This document shows positions 1-5,856 of a stretch of DNA of 6,868 nt, piece after piece. The position numbers were made by a program, and so were the translations under genes. The stretch is from Acidobacteriota bacterium (GTDB taxonomy: Bacteria > Acidobacteriota > Terriglobia > Bryobacterales > Bryobacteraceae): NCBI GenBank assembly GCA_021788955.1, contig JAJYKC010000127.1:1-6868 (forward strand), in the 5' to 3' direction. Within the stretch, counting starts at the first letter, position 1, and every line of letters begins with the position of its first letter. Under the pieces are notes generated by a model. It worked only from the letters and a program-made list of their open reading frames with translations, made no database searches and was not told where the DNA came from.

Positions 1-1
1 T

Positions 2-334
2 CTGGGCCGCCAATTTGCCCGCCATATCTTTCCCAAGCTCTACGATAATTTTGAAAAACAGATCCACAGCCTGATCAAGAATTATCTCCAGGACCTGACA
101 AACACCCAAATCCTAGCCCTGGCCGCAGGAGTGGCCACCGCCAGGATCGACGTCAGAGGGGACGAGGCCCTGGTGACAGTCCAGGATCCCAAGGGCAAGC
201 GTCCTTTGCGCTTCCAGATGCGCCGGCCGGCCGGCGGCGGCGACTGGCGTATCGTCGCCTTAAACTATGAAGACTTCAAACCTTTTCTTAAGAGAGAATT
301 TTTGGGAATTACTCACAAGAAAGATAACGTCTGA
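2..334 (+). CDS. C-terminal part of an uncharacterised conserved bacterial protein (5'-truncated)
   Basis: The frame is open from base 2 with no stop before the TGA at 332-334, so the gene enters from outside the window. About 110 residues are visible. A GTG at 131 is an internal codon, not a convincing start: the sequence before it (helical, reading FPKLYDNFEKQIHSLI) is clearly protein-like and there is no Shine-Dalgarno before 131. The second half looks like a small alpha/beta domain (IDVRGDEALVTV, then LRFQMRR, then DWRIVALNYEDF), the pattern of a secreted or membrane-anchored accessory domain in which a strand-rich sheet follows helices. I thought of DUF2939-like proteins, but that is a weak recollection and not an assignment. 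No catalytic motif is visible. It points the same way as the NUDIX gene downstream, 111 bases away. Confidence 0.7.
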   Translation: MGRQFARHIFPKLYDNFEKQIHSLIKNYLQDLTNTQILALAAGVATARIDVRGDEALVTVQDPKGKRPLRFQMRRPAGGGDWRIVALNYEDFKPFLKREFLGITHKKDNV

Positions 335-347
335 TAATATATATTAT
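334..347. repeat. 14-nt perfect AT palindrome after the upstream stop codon
   Basis: ATAATATATATTAT reads the same on both strands and begins at the last base of the upstream TGA. The surrounding 331-363 is the most AT-rich stretch of the window and could hold a promoter -10 element for the NUDIX gene, but I see no well-placed -35 box. Function is not shown. Confidence 0.5.
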
Positions 348-364
348 GTAAACTAAGATTATAG

Positions 365-430
365 GGGCGGACCCAGGTGTCCGCCCTGAGGTGGCGTACA
401 CCTGGGTGCGCGCCGACAACCGGCTCAGGG
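365..430. repeat. Structured intergenic palindromic element: two hairpins with complementary loops
   Basis: Hairpin 1 has a perfect 8-bp stem, GGGCGGAC (365-372) with GTCCGCCC (379-386), and the 6-nt loop CCAGGT (373-378). Hairpin 2 pairs 394-399 with 406-411 (6 bp, one G-T wobble) and has the loop ACCTGG (400-405). The two loops are exact reverse complements, so CCCAGGTGT (372-380) can also pair with ACACCTGGG (398-406). In addition CCCTGAG (384-390) can pair with CTCAGGG (424-430) around hairpin 2. There is no U-tract, so it is not a standard intrinsic terminator. The layout resembles dispersed REP/MITE-like palindromes found between genes in many bacterial genomes; that class membership is inference. 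It ends about 15 bases before the preferred NUDIX start and could act as a transcript-end or mRNA-stability structure. Confidence 0.6.
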
Positions 431-445
431 GTAGAAAATATTCAG

Positions 446-1258
446 ATGGCGATGGTGGAAGAAATCTGTCCCCAATGCGGCCACCGCTCCCGGCGATACC
501 GCAATCCGGTGCCCACCGTGGACATCATCATTGAATACCGGGACCAGGGCCTGGTCTTGATTGAACGGGGCCGGCCGCCCTGGGGCTGGGCCTTGCCCGG
601 AGGCTTCGTGGAATACGGCGAGTCCCTGGAGGACGCGGCCCGCCGGGAGGCCCGGGAGGAAACCGGCCTGGAGGTGGAACTCCTGGGGCAATTCCACACT
701 TACTCCGATCCGGGCCGGGACCCCCGGCAGCATACCATCACCACCGTCTTCGTGGCCCGGGGCCGGGGTTCGCCCCAGGCCGCATCCGACGCCCGCAACC
801 TGGCGGTCTTTGCCCCGGAGCAACTGCCACAGGTCCTGGCCTTCGACCATGCCCGGATATTGGCTGATTATTTAAAGGTGCGCCGGGAATTGAATTCGGC
901 TGGCCAGCCTCCGATGAATCCGGAATGCCCGGAATCGGGGGCAGCGGCGCCGCCGGTGCATCGGACCGCTCAGCGGCTTTCGCGACGGTCCTCTGGTAAT
1001 AATCCAGGGTCAGGCGAGCCCTCCGGCCACGCTCGGCTCGGTGGTGAACGATCAGGTCAACGATCTGCTGCTCCGAGAGGCCGGCATCCATGCCGAAATC
1101 CGCGAGCGCCATGTCGTACCCGGAATTGCTCTGGTCCTTCATGTCGTGGCGCTGGTGGAGCCACGTATTGCGGAACTTCAGAGCGGTTTGCGGATCGACC
1201 TTGGCCGGGTCCATCCATGTATCGAGCAGCTCTTGTGGGATGCGCGCGGCCGGGTTGA
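446..1258 (+). CDS. NUDIX hydrolase; genuine part ends near 890, then frame runs on into foreign DNA
   Basis: A NUDIX pyrophosphohydrolase cleaves nucleoside diphosphates linked to another group (ADP-ribose, sugar nucleotides, oxidised nucleotides); the substrate is not readable here. The complete 23-residue Nudix box GX5EX7REUXEEXGU spans residues 53-75 (G53, E59, R67-E68, E71-E72, G74). It follows a conserved GWALPGG lead-in. Residues 8-11 form CPQC, half of the zinc-knuckle lead-in seen in some NUDIX proteins. I prefer ATG 446 (or ATG 452); a GTG at 377 lies inside the hairpin element and is unlikely. No strong Shine-Dalgarno precedes it (an AGGGG at 427-431 is too far upstream). About 149 codons (to roughly 890) make a normal full-length domain. 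The rest, to the TGA at 1256-1258, is the antisense of the phage primase gene and should not be read as real NUDIX sequence. The native stop codon is therefore missing or displaced by the junction. Confidence 0.8.
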   Translation: MAMVEEICPQCGHRSRRYRNPVPTVDIIIEYRDQGLVLIERGRPPWGWALPGGFVEYGESLEDAARREAREETGLEVELLGQFHTYSDPGRDPRQHTITTVFVARGRGSPQAASDARNLAVFAPEQLPQVLAFDHARILADYLKVRRELNSAGQPPMNPECPESGAAAPPVHRTAQRLSRRSSGNNPGSGEPSGHARLGGERSGQRSAAPRGRHPCRNPRAPCRTRNCSGPSCRGAGGATYCGTSERFADRPWPGPSMYRAALVGCARPG

Positions 1259-1979
1259 TAGTCAGGGGTTTGTCTTTGAACCGCTCCTGCCACTCCCGCG
1301 CCGCTTTCTCCTGCGCCTCCACGTCCGGCACACCGGCGAAATCCAGAAATTCCTCGAAGTCGGGCAGGTTGTAGTGCTGGTCCGTCCGGCTATGGAGCGT
1401 TACCGGCTTCGGCTTCGCGGGATCTTTCCGATTCTGCGTCCCTGGAACCCGGAGGACGCGGGCCAGGTCCGACAGCCGGTCGTAGGTCCAGCCGTGAGCG
1501 GCGGCCCGCAGGCCCAGCATGGTGTGCCAGCGGGCTACGAGCCGCGCCACTCTCCCGCGGTCTTCCGCGCTGTCGAAGACGTACGGCTCCTTCAGAAGCC
1601 ACCACGGTTGCAGGCCATTTCCGGTGAGAATGGTGAACGTCGGAGCCATGCCCTGCGGCAGAATCGACAACGCCTGCTCGACCGTTTGCGGCAGGGCTTT
1701 GCCTTTGTGGGCGTCGGAGAGCAGGTCGAAATCGGCACCGATCCCGCTGATGCAGGTGATTTCCTCGGATACGCAGCGGCGGTTCGGCCCATAATCTCTG
1801 CCGGATAAGCCGATGCCGGCGTACACGTCGCGGGCGCCGTTGATCCCGGCGATGTATTCGGCAGCGGCCGGGACCTGGGTAAACCACCGCGAACGCTTGT
1901 CGGGCCGAGTCCAGATCAGGATGAACTGCTCTTCTGGCTTGCCGTCCCAGAGCAAAGCCAGAAATTCGAGCGGAGTCAT
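738..1979 (-). CDS. Phage AEP/RepB-like DNA primase; C-terminus broken at the junction near 892
   Basis: Probable DNA primase of the archaeo-eukaryotic type that makes primers for phage DNA replication. About 363 genuine residues lie between ATG 1979 and the junction; the frame then runs antisense through the NUDIX gene to a TGA at 738-740. Motif I is GADFDLL (acidic D83 and D85). The second motif region is [11 protein letters not shown] (residues 119-129), where many primases have a histidine at the Q124 place; Q is, as I recall, usual in a phage subgroup. Motif III is [13 protein letters not shown] (171-183). A later helical region ([11 protein letters not shown] near 285-295, then [11 protein letters not shown] near 325-335) is typical of the accessory domain after such primases. 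A helicase domain might normally follow, so the gene may have lost much of its 3' part. Its ATG overlaps the TGA of the HD gene by 4 nt and lacks a strong Shine-Dalgarno, so it is probably translated by coupling. Confidence 0.8.
   Translation of the reverse strand: MTPLEFLALLWDGKPEEQFILIWTRPDKRSRWFTQVPAAAEYIAGINGARDVYAGIGLSGRDYGPNRRCVSEEITCISGIGADFDLLSDAHKGKALPQTVEQALSILPQGMAPTFTILTGNGLQPWWLLKEPYVFDSAEDRGRVARLVARWHTMLGLRAAAHGWTYDRLSDLARVLRVPGTQNRKDPAKPKPVTLHSRTDQHYNLPDFEEFLDFAGVPDVEAQEKAAREWQERFKDKPLTINPAARIPQELLDTWMDPAKVDPQTALKFRNTWLHQRHDMKDQSNSGYDMALADFGMDAGLSEQQIVDLIVHHRAERGRRARLTLDYYQRTVAKAAERSDAPAAPLPPIPGIPDSSEAGQPNSIPGAPLNNQPISGHGRRPGPVAVAPGQRPPGCGRRMRPGANPGPGPRRRW
880..900. other. Junction between chromosomal-type DNA and phage block (GAATTC at 892-897)
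   Basis: Left of this point the + strand codes for a NUDIX protein. Right of it the minus strand codes for a phage primase. Both frames cross the border without a stop, so each gains a nonsensical tail that is the antisense of the other gene (NUDIX frame to 1258, primase frame to 738). The two genes converge, yet neither reaches a plausible native stop and no intergenic DNA remains. A GAATTC sits at the border and forms part of the short direct repeat GAATT-GAATT (887-896). No tRNA, integrase or inverted terminal repeat is visible here. The exact breakpoint can only be placed to within about 20 bases. Confidence 0.65.
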
Positions 1980-2773
1980 TTGGCCAGGTCCCAGAAACGG
2001 CGCAAAAAGCGGTCCTCGGCGACTATGGACGGCCAGGGGATAATAATGAGATCCGACAGGGGCGCAACGCCGCATTCCGCGAGGATCCAGTCGGGATCAT
2101 CCACGGTAGTCACGTCGCGGAATTCGGTCGCCAGCGCAAGCCTATCGGCGGCGATTACCGACCTGGGCATCTGCGGCTGTAGGCCGAATCGCTTGCAAAT
2201 CGCCAGCATGAGGCGGTTCTCCGCAGCCCGGTAGAAGCTCATTTCGGTGTCGCACTTGATCGGCGATGGCAGATCGCAGAGGTAGGCTTCGCTGGCGTCG
2301 TGCAGGAGTCCCCAAAGTGCGTCCTCGCGGGGCACCAACTCGCTCACCAACACCGAATGCTGCGCAATCGTGCAGAAACCATCCGTGTGGCCCAGGAACC
2401 GGCACATCTGCGAGAGCGCATGTGCGATGTCTTCGATATCGATCTCATCCGGAGAGGGACAGAGCGCATGAACGTGCTTGCCGGTGTAAGTGCGGAAATA
2501 GCGATCCGGAGTACACAGGCCGGGCTTCGCCAGGCGGTCTGGCGCCGGTTTCACGCCAGCGAGTTTCATGGCGGCCCGCAGCGCTACAACCGCGTCGTGG
2601 CCGACAGGATGCCCGCCCATGATCTGGCGATCGATGGTTTTCGCGGCGCGCAGCAACGCTTTGCTGGCGCAACATCGGTACGGGCACTCGGTGAGCGGAA
2701 AGTTGTGTCCGCAGCGGAGGACCGCCGCGTCATTTCGCGTGTTCTGTATTCTCTGGCTCTGCTCCGCTTCCAT
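1976..2773 (-). CDS. HD-domain phosphohydrolase, YfbR-like, with Cys-rich N-terminal extension
   Basis: 265 residues. The C-terminal part is an HD-superfamily metal-dependent phosphohydrolase. The metal ligands are H139 (AQHS), H158-D159 (LLHDASEAYL) and D167, and an upstream GHT at 128-130 belongs to the same fold. Phage and bacterial relatives of this kind (YfbR-like) remove phosphate from deoxynucleoside monophosphates, so a role in nucleotide-pool control is inferred; nucleotide specificity cannot be read. The first ~88 residues are not HD: they hold C21, C30, C34 and C35 with H23 nearby (CGHNFPLTECPYRCC), a possible metal site, followed by a helical segment. ATG 2773 is chosen because an AAGGGGGA Shine-Dalgarno lies just upstream; starts further upstream would read through the preceding gene out of frame. 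It overlaps the previous gene by 44 nt, and its TGA overlaps the primase ATG (ATGA). Confidence 0.78.
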   Translation of the reverse strand: MEAEQSQRIQNTRNDAAVLRCGHNFPLTECPYRCCASKALLRAAKTIDRQIMGGHPVGHDAVVALRAAMKLAGVKPAPDRLAKPGLCTPDRYFRTYTGKHVHALCPSPDEIDIEDIAHALSQMCRFLGHTDGFCTIAQHSVLVSELVPREDALWGLLHDASEAYLCDLPSPIKCDTEMSFYRAAENRLMLAICKRFGLQPQMPRSVIAADRLALATEFRDVTTVDDPDWILAECGVAPLSDLIIIPWPSIVAEDRFLRRFWDLAK

Positions 2774-3218
2774 TCCGTCCCCCTTCGGCGCGCCAGCCGC
2801 CGGCTGGCACGCCATACCATTGCTCTGCCGTCCGGATCGCGTGTGCCAGGAAGGGCGAGGCAAAATCGCGCCGCCTGCTACTCGCTTTTCGCGCCCCTGC
2901 GAACATCGCCCACCGGTCGCCATCGCGTACGAGCCATACTCGGGTGCCGCCGCAGTCAGCGGTGACGCTGGCCGCGCTGGCGGGGATGTCCCGCGCGCCT
3001 GTTTCCGGCGGCACGCCCCTAGCGAGCGGTGCGGTGGCCAGCCATTTGTCGTAATCCACGAACCGCTCGCCGTTCCAGGCCGTGAGCGTGGCATCGACCA
3101 TGGGCGCGTCTGCGGGGATCTCTTCCAGCAGCGATGCTTGTCGCTCTGGTTCCTGGGCCGCCGCCTGTTGCTCGCGCAGCCGGTGCAAGGCCTCGCGGCC
3201 ATACATTGGCGCGGTCAC
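2730..3218 (-). CDS. Hypothetical phage protein, 162 aa
   Basis: I do not recognise a family. GTG 3218 is the start: it overlaps the TGA of the radical SAM gene as GTGA, and GGGAGG lies a few bases upstream. An ATG four codons later (3206) is possible but is too far from that site. The N-terminal 30 residues are helical and charged (EALHRLREQQAAAQ). The middle has an aromatic stretch (WNGERFVDYDKWL, residues 48-60) and a strand-rich piece (TRVWLVRDGDRWAMF). The tail is Gly/Arg/Asn-rich and probably disordered. There is no signal peptide and no membrane segment. Position between radical SAM and HD genes ties it to the nucleotide and replication block, but no function follows. Its last 44 bases overlap the start of the HD gene. 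Confidence 0.65.
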   Translation of the reverse strand: MTAPMYGREALHRLREQQAAAQEPERQASLLEEIPADAPMVDATLTAWNGERFVDYDKWLATAPLARGVPPETGARDIPASAASVTADCGGTRVWLVRDGDRWAMFAGARKASSRRRDFASPFLAHAIRTAEQWYGVPAGGWRAEGGRNGSGAEPENTEHAK

Positions 3219-4204
3219 AGGACCTCCCGCGCGAGCAGATGTTCAGGCGGCGGAGCGTTCGGTCGAAGCTGGCGTGGCTGGTAATTTGCGGCGCGCCAAT
3301 CCTCCCAAGAAACGCGCTTGTCATAGGCGCCGACGACCCACCGTTGAAAGCCGACCAGCTCCGGCGTGCGGTGATACGGCATCGGGTACGGCAGCGCGCC
3401 GAATTCGCGGAGTTTGCGCCGCCGGTAATCGCGGTCCGCATGCGTCTCGCCGGGCACGTAGCCGATCAGCATGTAGACGAGCAGGTGGCGCGGCCGTACT
3501 CCGTTCCGGCATAGCAGCTCGAGGCCGGCAAAGAAACGCGCTTCGTCACGCGCGCTATCCCACGCCGTGTACAGCCGGCGCTCTTTCATATTCGAATCGC
3601 GGTAATCGACCGAGGCGATGCTTTCGGCCTGCTCCGGCGTCAGGATCCGGGCGTTAATGCCCTGGGTGACGCAAACCTTGAACCGGCCATCCCGGATCTC
3701 GCGGAGCCGTTCGCGCCATGCCGGACTGCCGAAAAAGTCGTTATCGAGCAGAACGATTTCCCGCGGCCACGGATCGCCCCGCCAAATTTCGGCGATGGTG
3801 CCGGCGGCGCGGGCGTGACCCTCCTTCGCCGGTACCACGCAGAATGGGCACCGCAGGCGACACCCGCGCATGGTGAACCCGATGCTCTGTCGGTAACTGG
3901 GGTAAATCGAATAATCGACGCTGCGCGTGGTGATTCCAAGCTGCTCGATCCTCCGGACGAGATCCCACCCGGTACCGCCGATGACCGCTTCGGGATAAGC
4001 ATCGAGCACGCTGTAGGCGAGCGGCCGGCTGCGCTCGAAGATCGTGCTGGCGTACACGCGATCGAAATGCTCATCGAATAGGCCGCCGCAATCGGCGCCG
4101 CGGCGCAGCTCGACGCGATCGCCACGCCTGCGGTAGTGCGCCGCAATTCGCATCAGTGCGAGATTCGGCAGCTTGCCGTCGATCTGGATCAGGAGCACGT
4201 TCAT
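3215..4204 (-). CDS. Radical SAM enzyme of a phage-associated family, substrate unknown
   Basis: 329 residues. The radical SAM cluster motif CX3CX2C is C115-RLR-C119-PF-C122, which binds a 4Fe-4S cluster and S-adenosylmethionine to start radical chemistry. Before it is a Rossmann-like N-terminal domain (MNVLLIQIDGKLPNLALMRI at the start, IGGTG at 75-79), like the cobalamin-binding domain seen in many such enzymes, but the DXHXXG cobalamin motif is absent. After the cluster come conserved-looking stretches: LLDNDFFG (152-159), TQGINAR (180-186), YMLIGYVPGETHADRDY (244-260) and a C-terminal RTPELVGFQRW. I recall very similar proteins in actinobacterial and phage genomes, annotated only as radical SAM. 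Start ATG 4204 overlaps the upstream TGA as ATGA and has no Shine-Dalgarno, so it depends on coupling. The target could be a nucleic-acid base, a peptide or a small molecule; the sequence does not say. Confidence 0.85.
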   Translation of the reverse strand: MNVLLIQIDGKLPNLALMRIAAHYRRRGDRVELRRGADCGGLFDEHFDRVYASTIFERSRPLAYSVLDAYPEAVIGGTGWDLVRRIEQLGITTRSVDYSIYPSYRQSIGFTMRGCRLRCPFCVVPAKEGHARAAGTIAEIWRGDPWPREIVLLDNDFFGSPAWRERLREIRDGRFKVCVTQGINARILTPEQAESIASVDYRDSNMKERRLYTAWDSARDEARFFAGLELLCRNGVRPRHLLVYMLIGYVPGETHADRDYRRRKLREFGALPYPMPYHRTPELVGFQRWVVGAYDKRVSWEDWRAANYQPRQLRPNAPPPEHLLAREVL

Positions 4205-4461
4205 AGCAGGAGGTTTTGTTGTCGCGGGTCCGGAGGTTCCGGCCGCCGGCCCTGCAACCGCCGCACATGGGAATCGATCGGGCGGAGCCCGGTCTGAATG
4301 CGAATCTCGTCGAGCCAGATTCTGTAGGGGTGGTGCCGGTGGGGGCCGAACGGATATGCGGCGCGAAGCGCGGCACGGACCTCCGCCTCCGGCTTCCCCC
4401 TGCTTTCGGCCAAGACCTTCGCAATTATCGGTGCGGCAACCCTTCTCCAGTGAGAGAGCAT
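4201..4461 (-). CDS. Small conserved phage protein, 86 aa, function unknown
   Basis: ATG 4461 is chosen because GGAGGAT lies 6 bases upstream; a longer reading from 4497 would start inside the previous gene and has no such site. The N-terminal half is helical (WRRVAAPIIAKVLAE), then comes AAYPFGPHRHHPYRIWLDEI (residues 34-53), rich in aromatic residues and histidine. I recall this YPFG...HPY..WLDE pattern from small phage proteins without known function; this is recollection, not a search result. The C-terminal 20 residues are Pro/Gln/Arg-rich. No membrane or signal sequence. It is 2 nt downstream of the coiled-coil gene and overlaps the radical SAM start by 4 nt, so it is likely translated with both. 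Confidence 0.7.
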   Translation of the reverse strand: MLSHWRRVAAPIIAKVLAESRGKPEAEVRAALRAAYPFGPHRHHPYRIWLDEIRIQTGLRPIDSHVRRLQGRRPEPPDPRQQNLLL

Positions 4462-4463
4462 CG

Positions 4464-4640
4464 CTATCCTCCGGTCATCCTGGCCTCGATTTGGCACCGG
4501 ATTCGAAGGAGGCGATCCTTGTCCTCCCGAATCTCCTCCAGGCGCTTTATGGTGGATTCCTCGGTGGCTTTTACTTGCGCAATCGCCTTCGTCAGACCGG
4601 ACCAGAGCTGATCCAATTCGCGGTCGTGTGGGCGCTTCAT
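4464..4640 (-). CDS. Small coiled-coil protein, 58 aa
   Basis: ATG 4640 overlaps the TGA of the VRR-NUC gene as ATGA and has GAGAGG four bases upstream. The longer reading from 4832 is antisense-like and out of step with the neighbours, so it was not used. Residues 8 to about 50 form a highly charged helix with heptad-like spacing of Leu/Ile (ELDQLW, then ESTIKRLEEIREDKDRLL), so a dimeric or trimeric coiled coil is likely. No catalytic residues or metal site are present. Such small helical proteins in phage early regions often bind other phage or host proteins, but nothing specific can be claimed. It ends with TAG two bases before the next start. Confidence 0.65.
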   Translation of the reverse strand: MKRPHDRELDQLWSGLTKAIAQVKATEESTIKRLEEIREDKDRLLRIRCQIEARMTGG

Positions 4641-5053
4641 ACCGCCTCTCTTTCGAAATGGATGTGCCCGCAATTCGGGCAGCGGGCGGGTGGTTCCTCG
4701 CTCTGCCAGCGATAACCGCGGCACCCCATGCAGATCCAAACCGGTTCGGGCGGCCGCTTCAAACCCAGGATCTCCAGCGCTTCTTCCACCGAGCGCACCA
4801 CGCCGGTGATGGCTTTCCCGTAGACGCGCCACTCTTGCAGGCGCTGGGCCTGGAGCGTGGTCAACTGGGAGTGCGGCTCGTTGGGCCGTTTGACCTCGAG
4901 CTCGAAGTGCCTGCCGTTTACGCTCCCGTAAAGATCCGGATCACCGGCCACGCCCATGGCGGTGCCGTGGCGCTTCCGGACGATCACGCCGGGATGCTTC
5001 CTCAGCGCCGTCATGATCTGGGTTACGATCACCTTCTCGCGGACCCGGATCAC
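4637..5053 (-). CDS. VRR-NUC domain nuclease fused to a C-terminal zinc ribbon
   Basis: 138 residues. The first ~95 are a VRR-NUC domain, a PD-(D/E)XK-type nuclease fold used in phage DNA processing and in repair nucleases such as FAN1. Visible catalytic pieces are E6 in the first helix, GDPDLYG (37-43) and FELEVKR (50-56, ExK), followed by SQLTTLQ (62-68) with a conserved Gln. Residues 108-128 add a four-Cys zinc ribbon (CMGC and CPNC), which may help bind DNA or a protein partner. Stand-alone phage VRR-NUC proteins are typically about 90-130 residues, so the ribbon is an add-on. Start: GTG 5053 has GGAGG seven bases upstream and forms a GTGA overlap with the sigma-factor stop. The open frame extends to 5137, but that start has no support and would overlap more. 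It may act on branched or flapped replication intermediates, which is inference from the fold. Confidence 0.85.
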   Translation of the reverse strand: MIRVREKVIVTQIMTALRKHPGVIVRKRHGTAMGVAGDPDLYGSVNGRHFELEVKRPNEPHSQLTTLQAQRLQEWRVYGKAITGVVRSVEEALEILGLKRPPEPVWICMGCRGYRWQSEEPPARCPNCGHIHFEREAV

Positions 5054-5658
5054 GGCCGCACCTCCGGCGATCGGGGGATCGCAAACGGGGCATAGGACGT
5101 CAAGCCGCGCTGCTTGAAGTACCGGCGCAGGAGGCACAGCGCGCGGGCGTGGATCTGTGAAATCCGGCTTTCGTTCACGCCCAGACAGTTCCCGATCTCG
5201 TGCATGGTTTTGCCGCCGTGGTAGTAAGCACGGACCACAATCCGCAGGCGCGGCGGCAAGGTGTCCATCGCGGCGGTCAAAAGCCGCTGCTGTTCAGCCC
5301 CCGCCACGTATTGATCGGGCGCCACCAGCGCGCCGGGAATTTTCTCCGGAGTGTCCAACTGCAGCGGACCGATGGGCGGCTCAGTTCCTTCTGCCCTGAT
5401 CCTGGCCCGCGCGCTCCGTGAGAGGTGATCCGTCTGACGCAGTCCATCGAGCACGGCGCCGCCGATACGGCCGCGCGCATACGACCCGAACGCCACTTTC
5501 CGCCGTGGCTCATATTTCGCGGCTGCGCATATCAAGCCGAGCCGCGCATCCTGGTGAACGTCCTGGGGGTCGACGTGTCGCGGCAGCCGTTTTGCCATCG
5601 CACCCGCAATGCTGGCGGCAAGCCGGAGATTTTCCATCACGAGTTGCTGTGCGCCCAT
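5050..5658 (-). CDS. Sigma-70 family factor (FliA/WhiG-like), phage-encoded
   Basis: 202 residues. An RNA polymerase sigma subunit that could direct host polymerase to phage promoters. Region 2 spans about residues 6-80: ENLRLAASIA, then DVHQDARLGLICAAAKYEP and FGSYARGRIGGAVLDGLRQTD, the last strongly like region 2.3/2.4 of FliA/WhiG/SigB-type factors. Region 4 spans about 128-182, with LPPRLRIVVRAYY and the helix-turn-helix KTMHEIGNCLGVNESRISQIHARAL. The linker between them is short (about 48 residues), so region 3 is reduced to a stub; full FliA-type factors are usually near 240 residues. ATG 5658 has AGGAGG eight bases upstream and directly follows the TGA of the zinc-binding gene. No matching promoter was located in the window. 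It could also be a host-derived factor captured by the phage. Confidence 0.85.
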   Translation of the reverse strand: MGAQQLVMENLRLAASIAGAMAKRLPRHVDPQDVHQDARLGLICAAAKYEPRRKVAFGSYARGRIGGAVLDGLRQTDHLSRSARARIRAEGTEPPIGPLQLDTPEKIPGALVAPDQYVAGAEQQRLLTAAMDTLPPRLRIVVRAYYHGGKTMHEIGNCLGVNESRISQIHARALCLLRRYFKQRGLTSYAPFAIPRSPEVRP

Positions 5659-5856
5659 TCAGCAGGCCTCCTGGCGGATCGAATCCGCATGCGGCGCGAT
5701 CTCCGCGGGCCGCCGCTCGGGGCCGAATTGCACAGGTGACAGCCGTCGCGCCCCGCATTTCGCGCACGTCTGCACGTCGACGTCTCGCCGGCCTTCAAAT
5801 TCCGCCCACCGGCGCGGGAAGCCCCAGTCGTGGAGGCACCACGATCCCGGAATCAT
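5659..5856 (-). CDS. Small zinc-binding protein, 65 aa
   Basis: ATG 5856 has AGGAGGGA five bases upstream and overlaps the previous stop as TGATG, which settles the start; the longer frame to 6441 is a shadow of the neighbouring genes. A probable metal site comes from C7-x-H9 and CAKC (31-34) of CLHDWG and QTCAKCGARRLSP. I recall related small phage proteins with the CxHDWG...C..CG pattern, usually annotated as hypothetical. The remainder is charged and Pro-rich toward the end, which terminates in Cys. No enzyme motif. It sits directly before the sigma-factor gene, with no spacing, so the two are probably made together; whether it modulates the sigma factor is speculation. Confidence 0.72.
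   Translation of the reverse strand: MIPGSWCLHDWGFPRRWAEFEGRRDVDVQTCAKCGARRLSPVQFGPERRPAEIAPHADSIRQEAC

Noticed and set aside
365..386. Rho-independent terminator at the 8-bp hairpin
   Set aside because: The stem is good but TGAGG follows, with no T-run on either strand.
377..445. GTG 377 as the NUDIX start
   Set aside because: It lies in the loop of a perfect hairpin, and the extra residues do not look like protein; the NUDIX family sequence begins near 446-452.
1041..3284. Long + strand open frames (1041-1808, 2300-2965, 2568-3284)
   Set aside because: They are antisense to the primase, HD and unknown genes, are Arg/Pro-rich without motifs, and lack supported starts. High GC makes such shadows common.
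3870..4204. True cobalamin-binding domain in the radical SAM protein
   Set aside because: The Rossmann-like shape is there but the DXHXXG motif is missing, so I keep only a structural resemblance.
4173..5095. + strand frames opposite the small genes and VRR-NUC (4173-4715, 4628-5095)
   Set aside because: No recognisable motif, and the minus-strand genes there have Shine-Dalgarno sites, coupled stops and starts, and clear domains.
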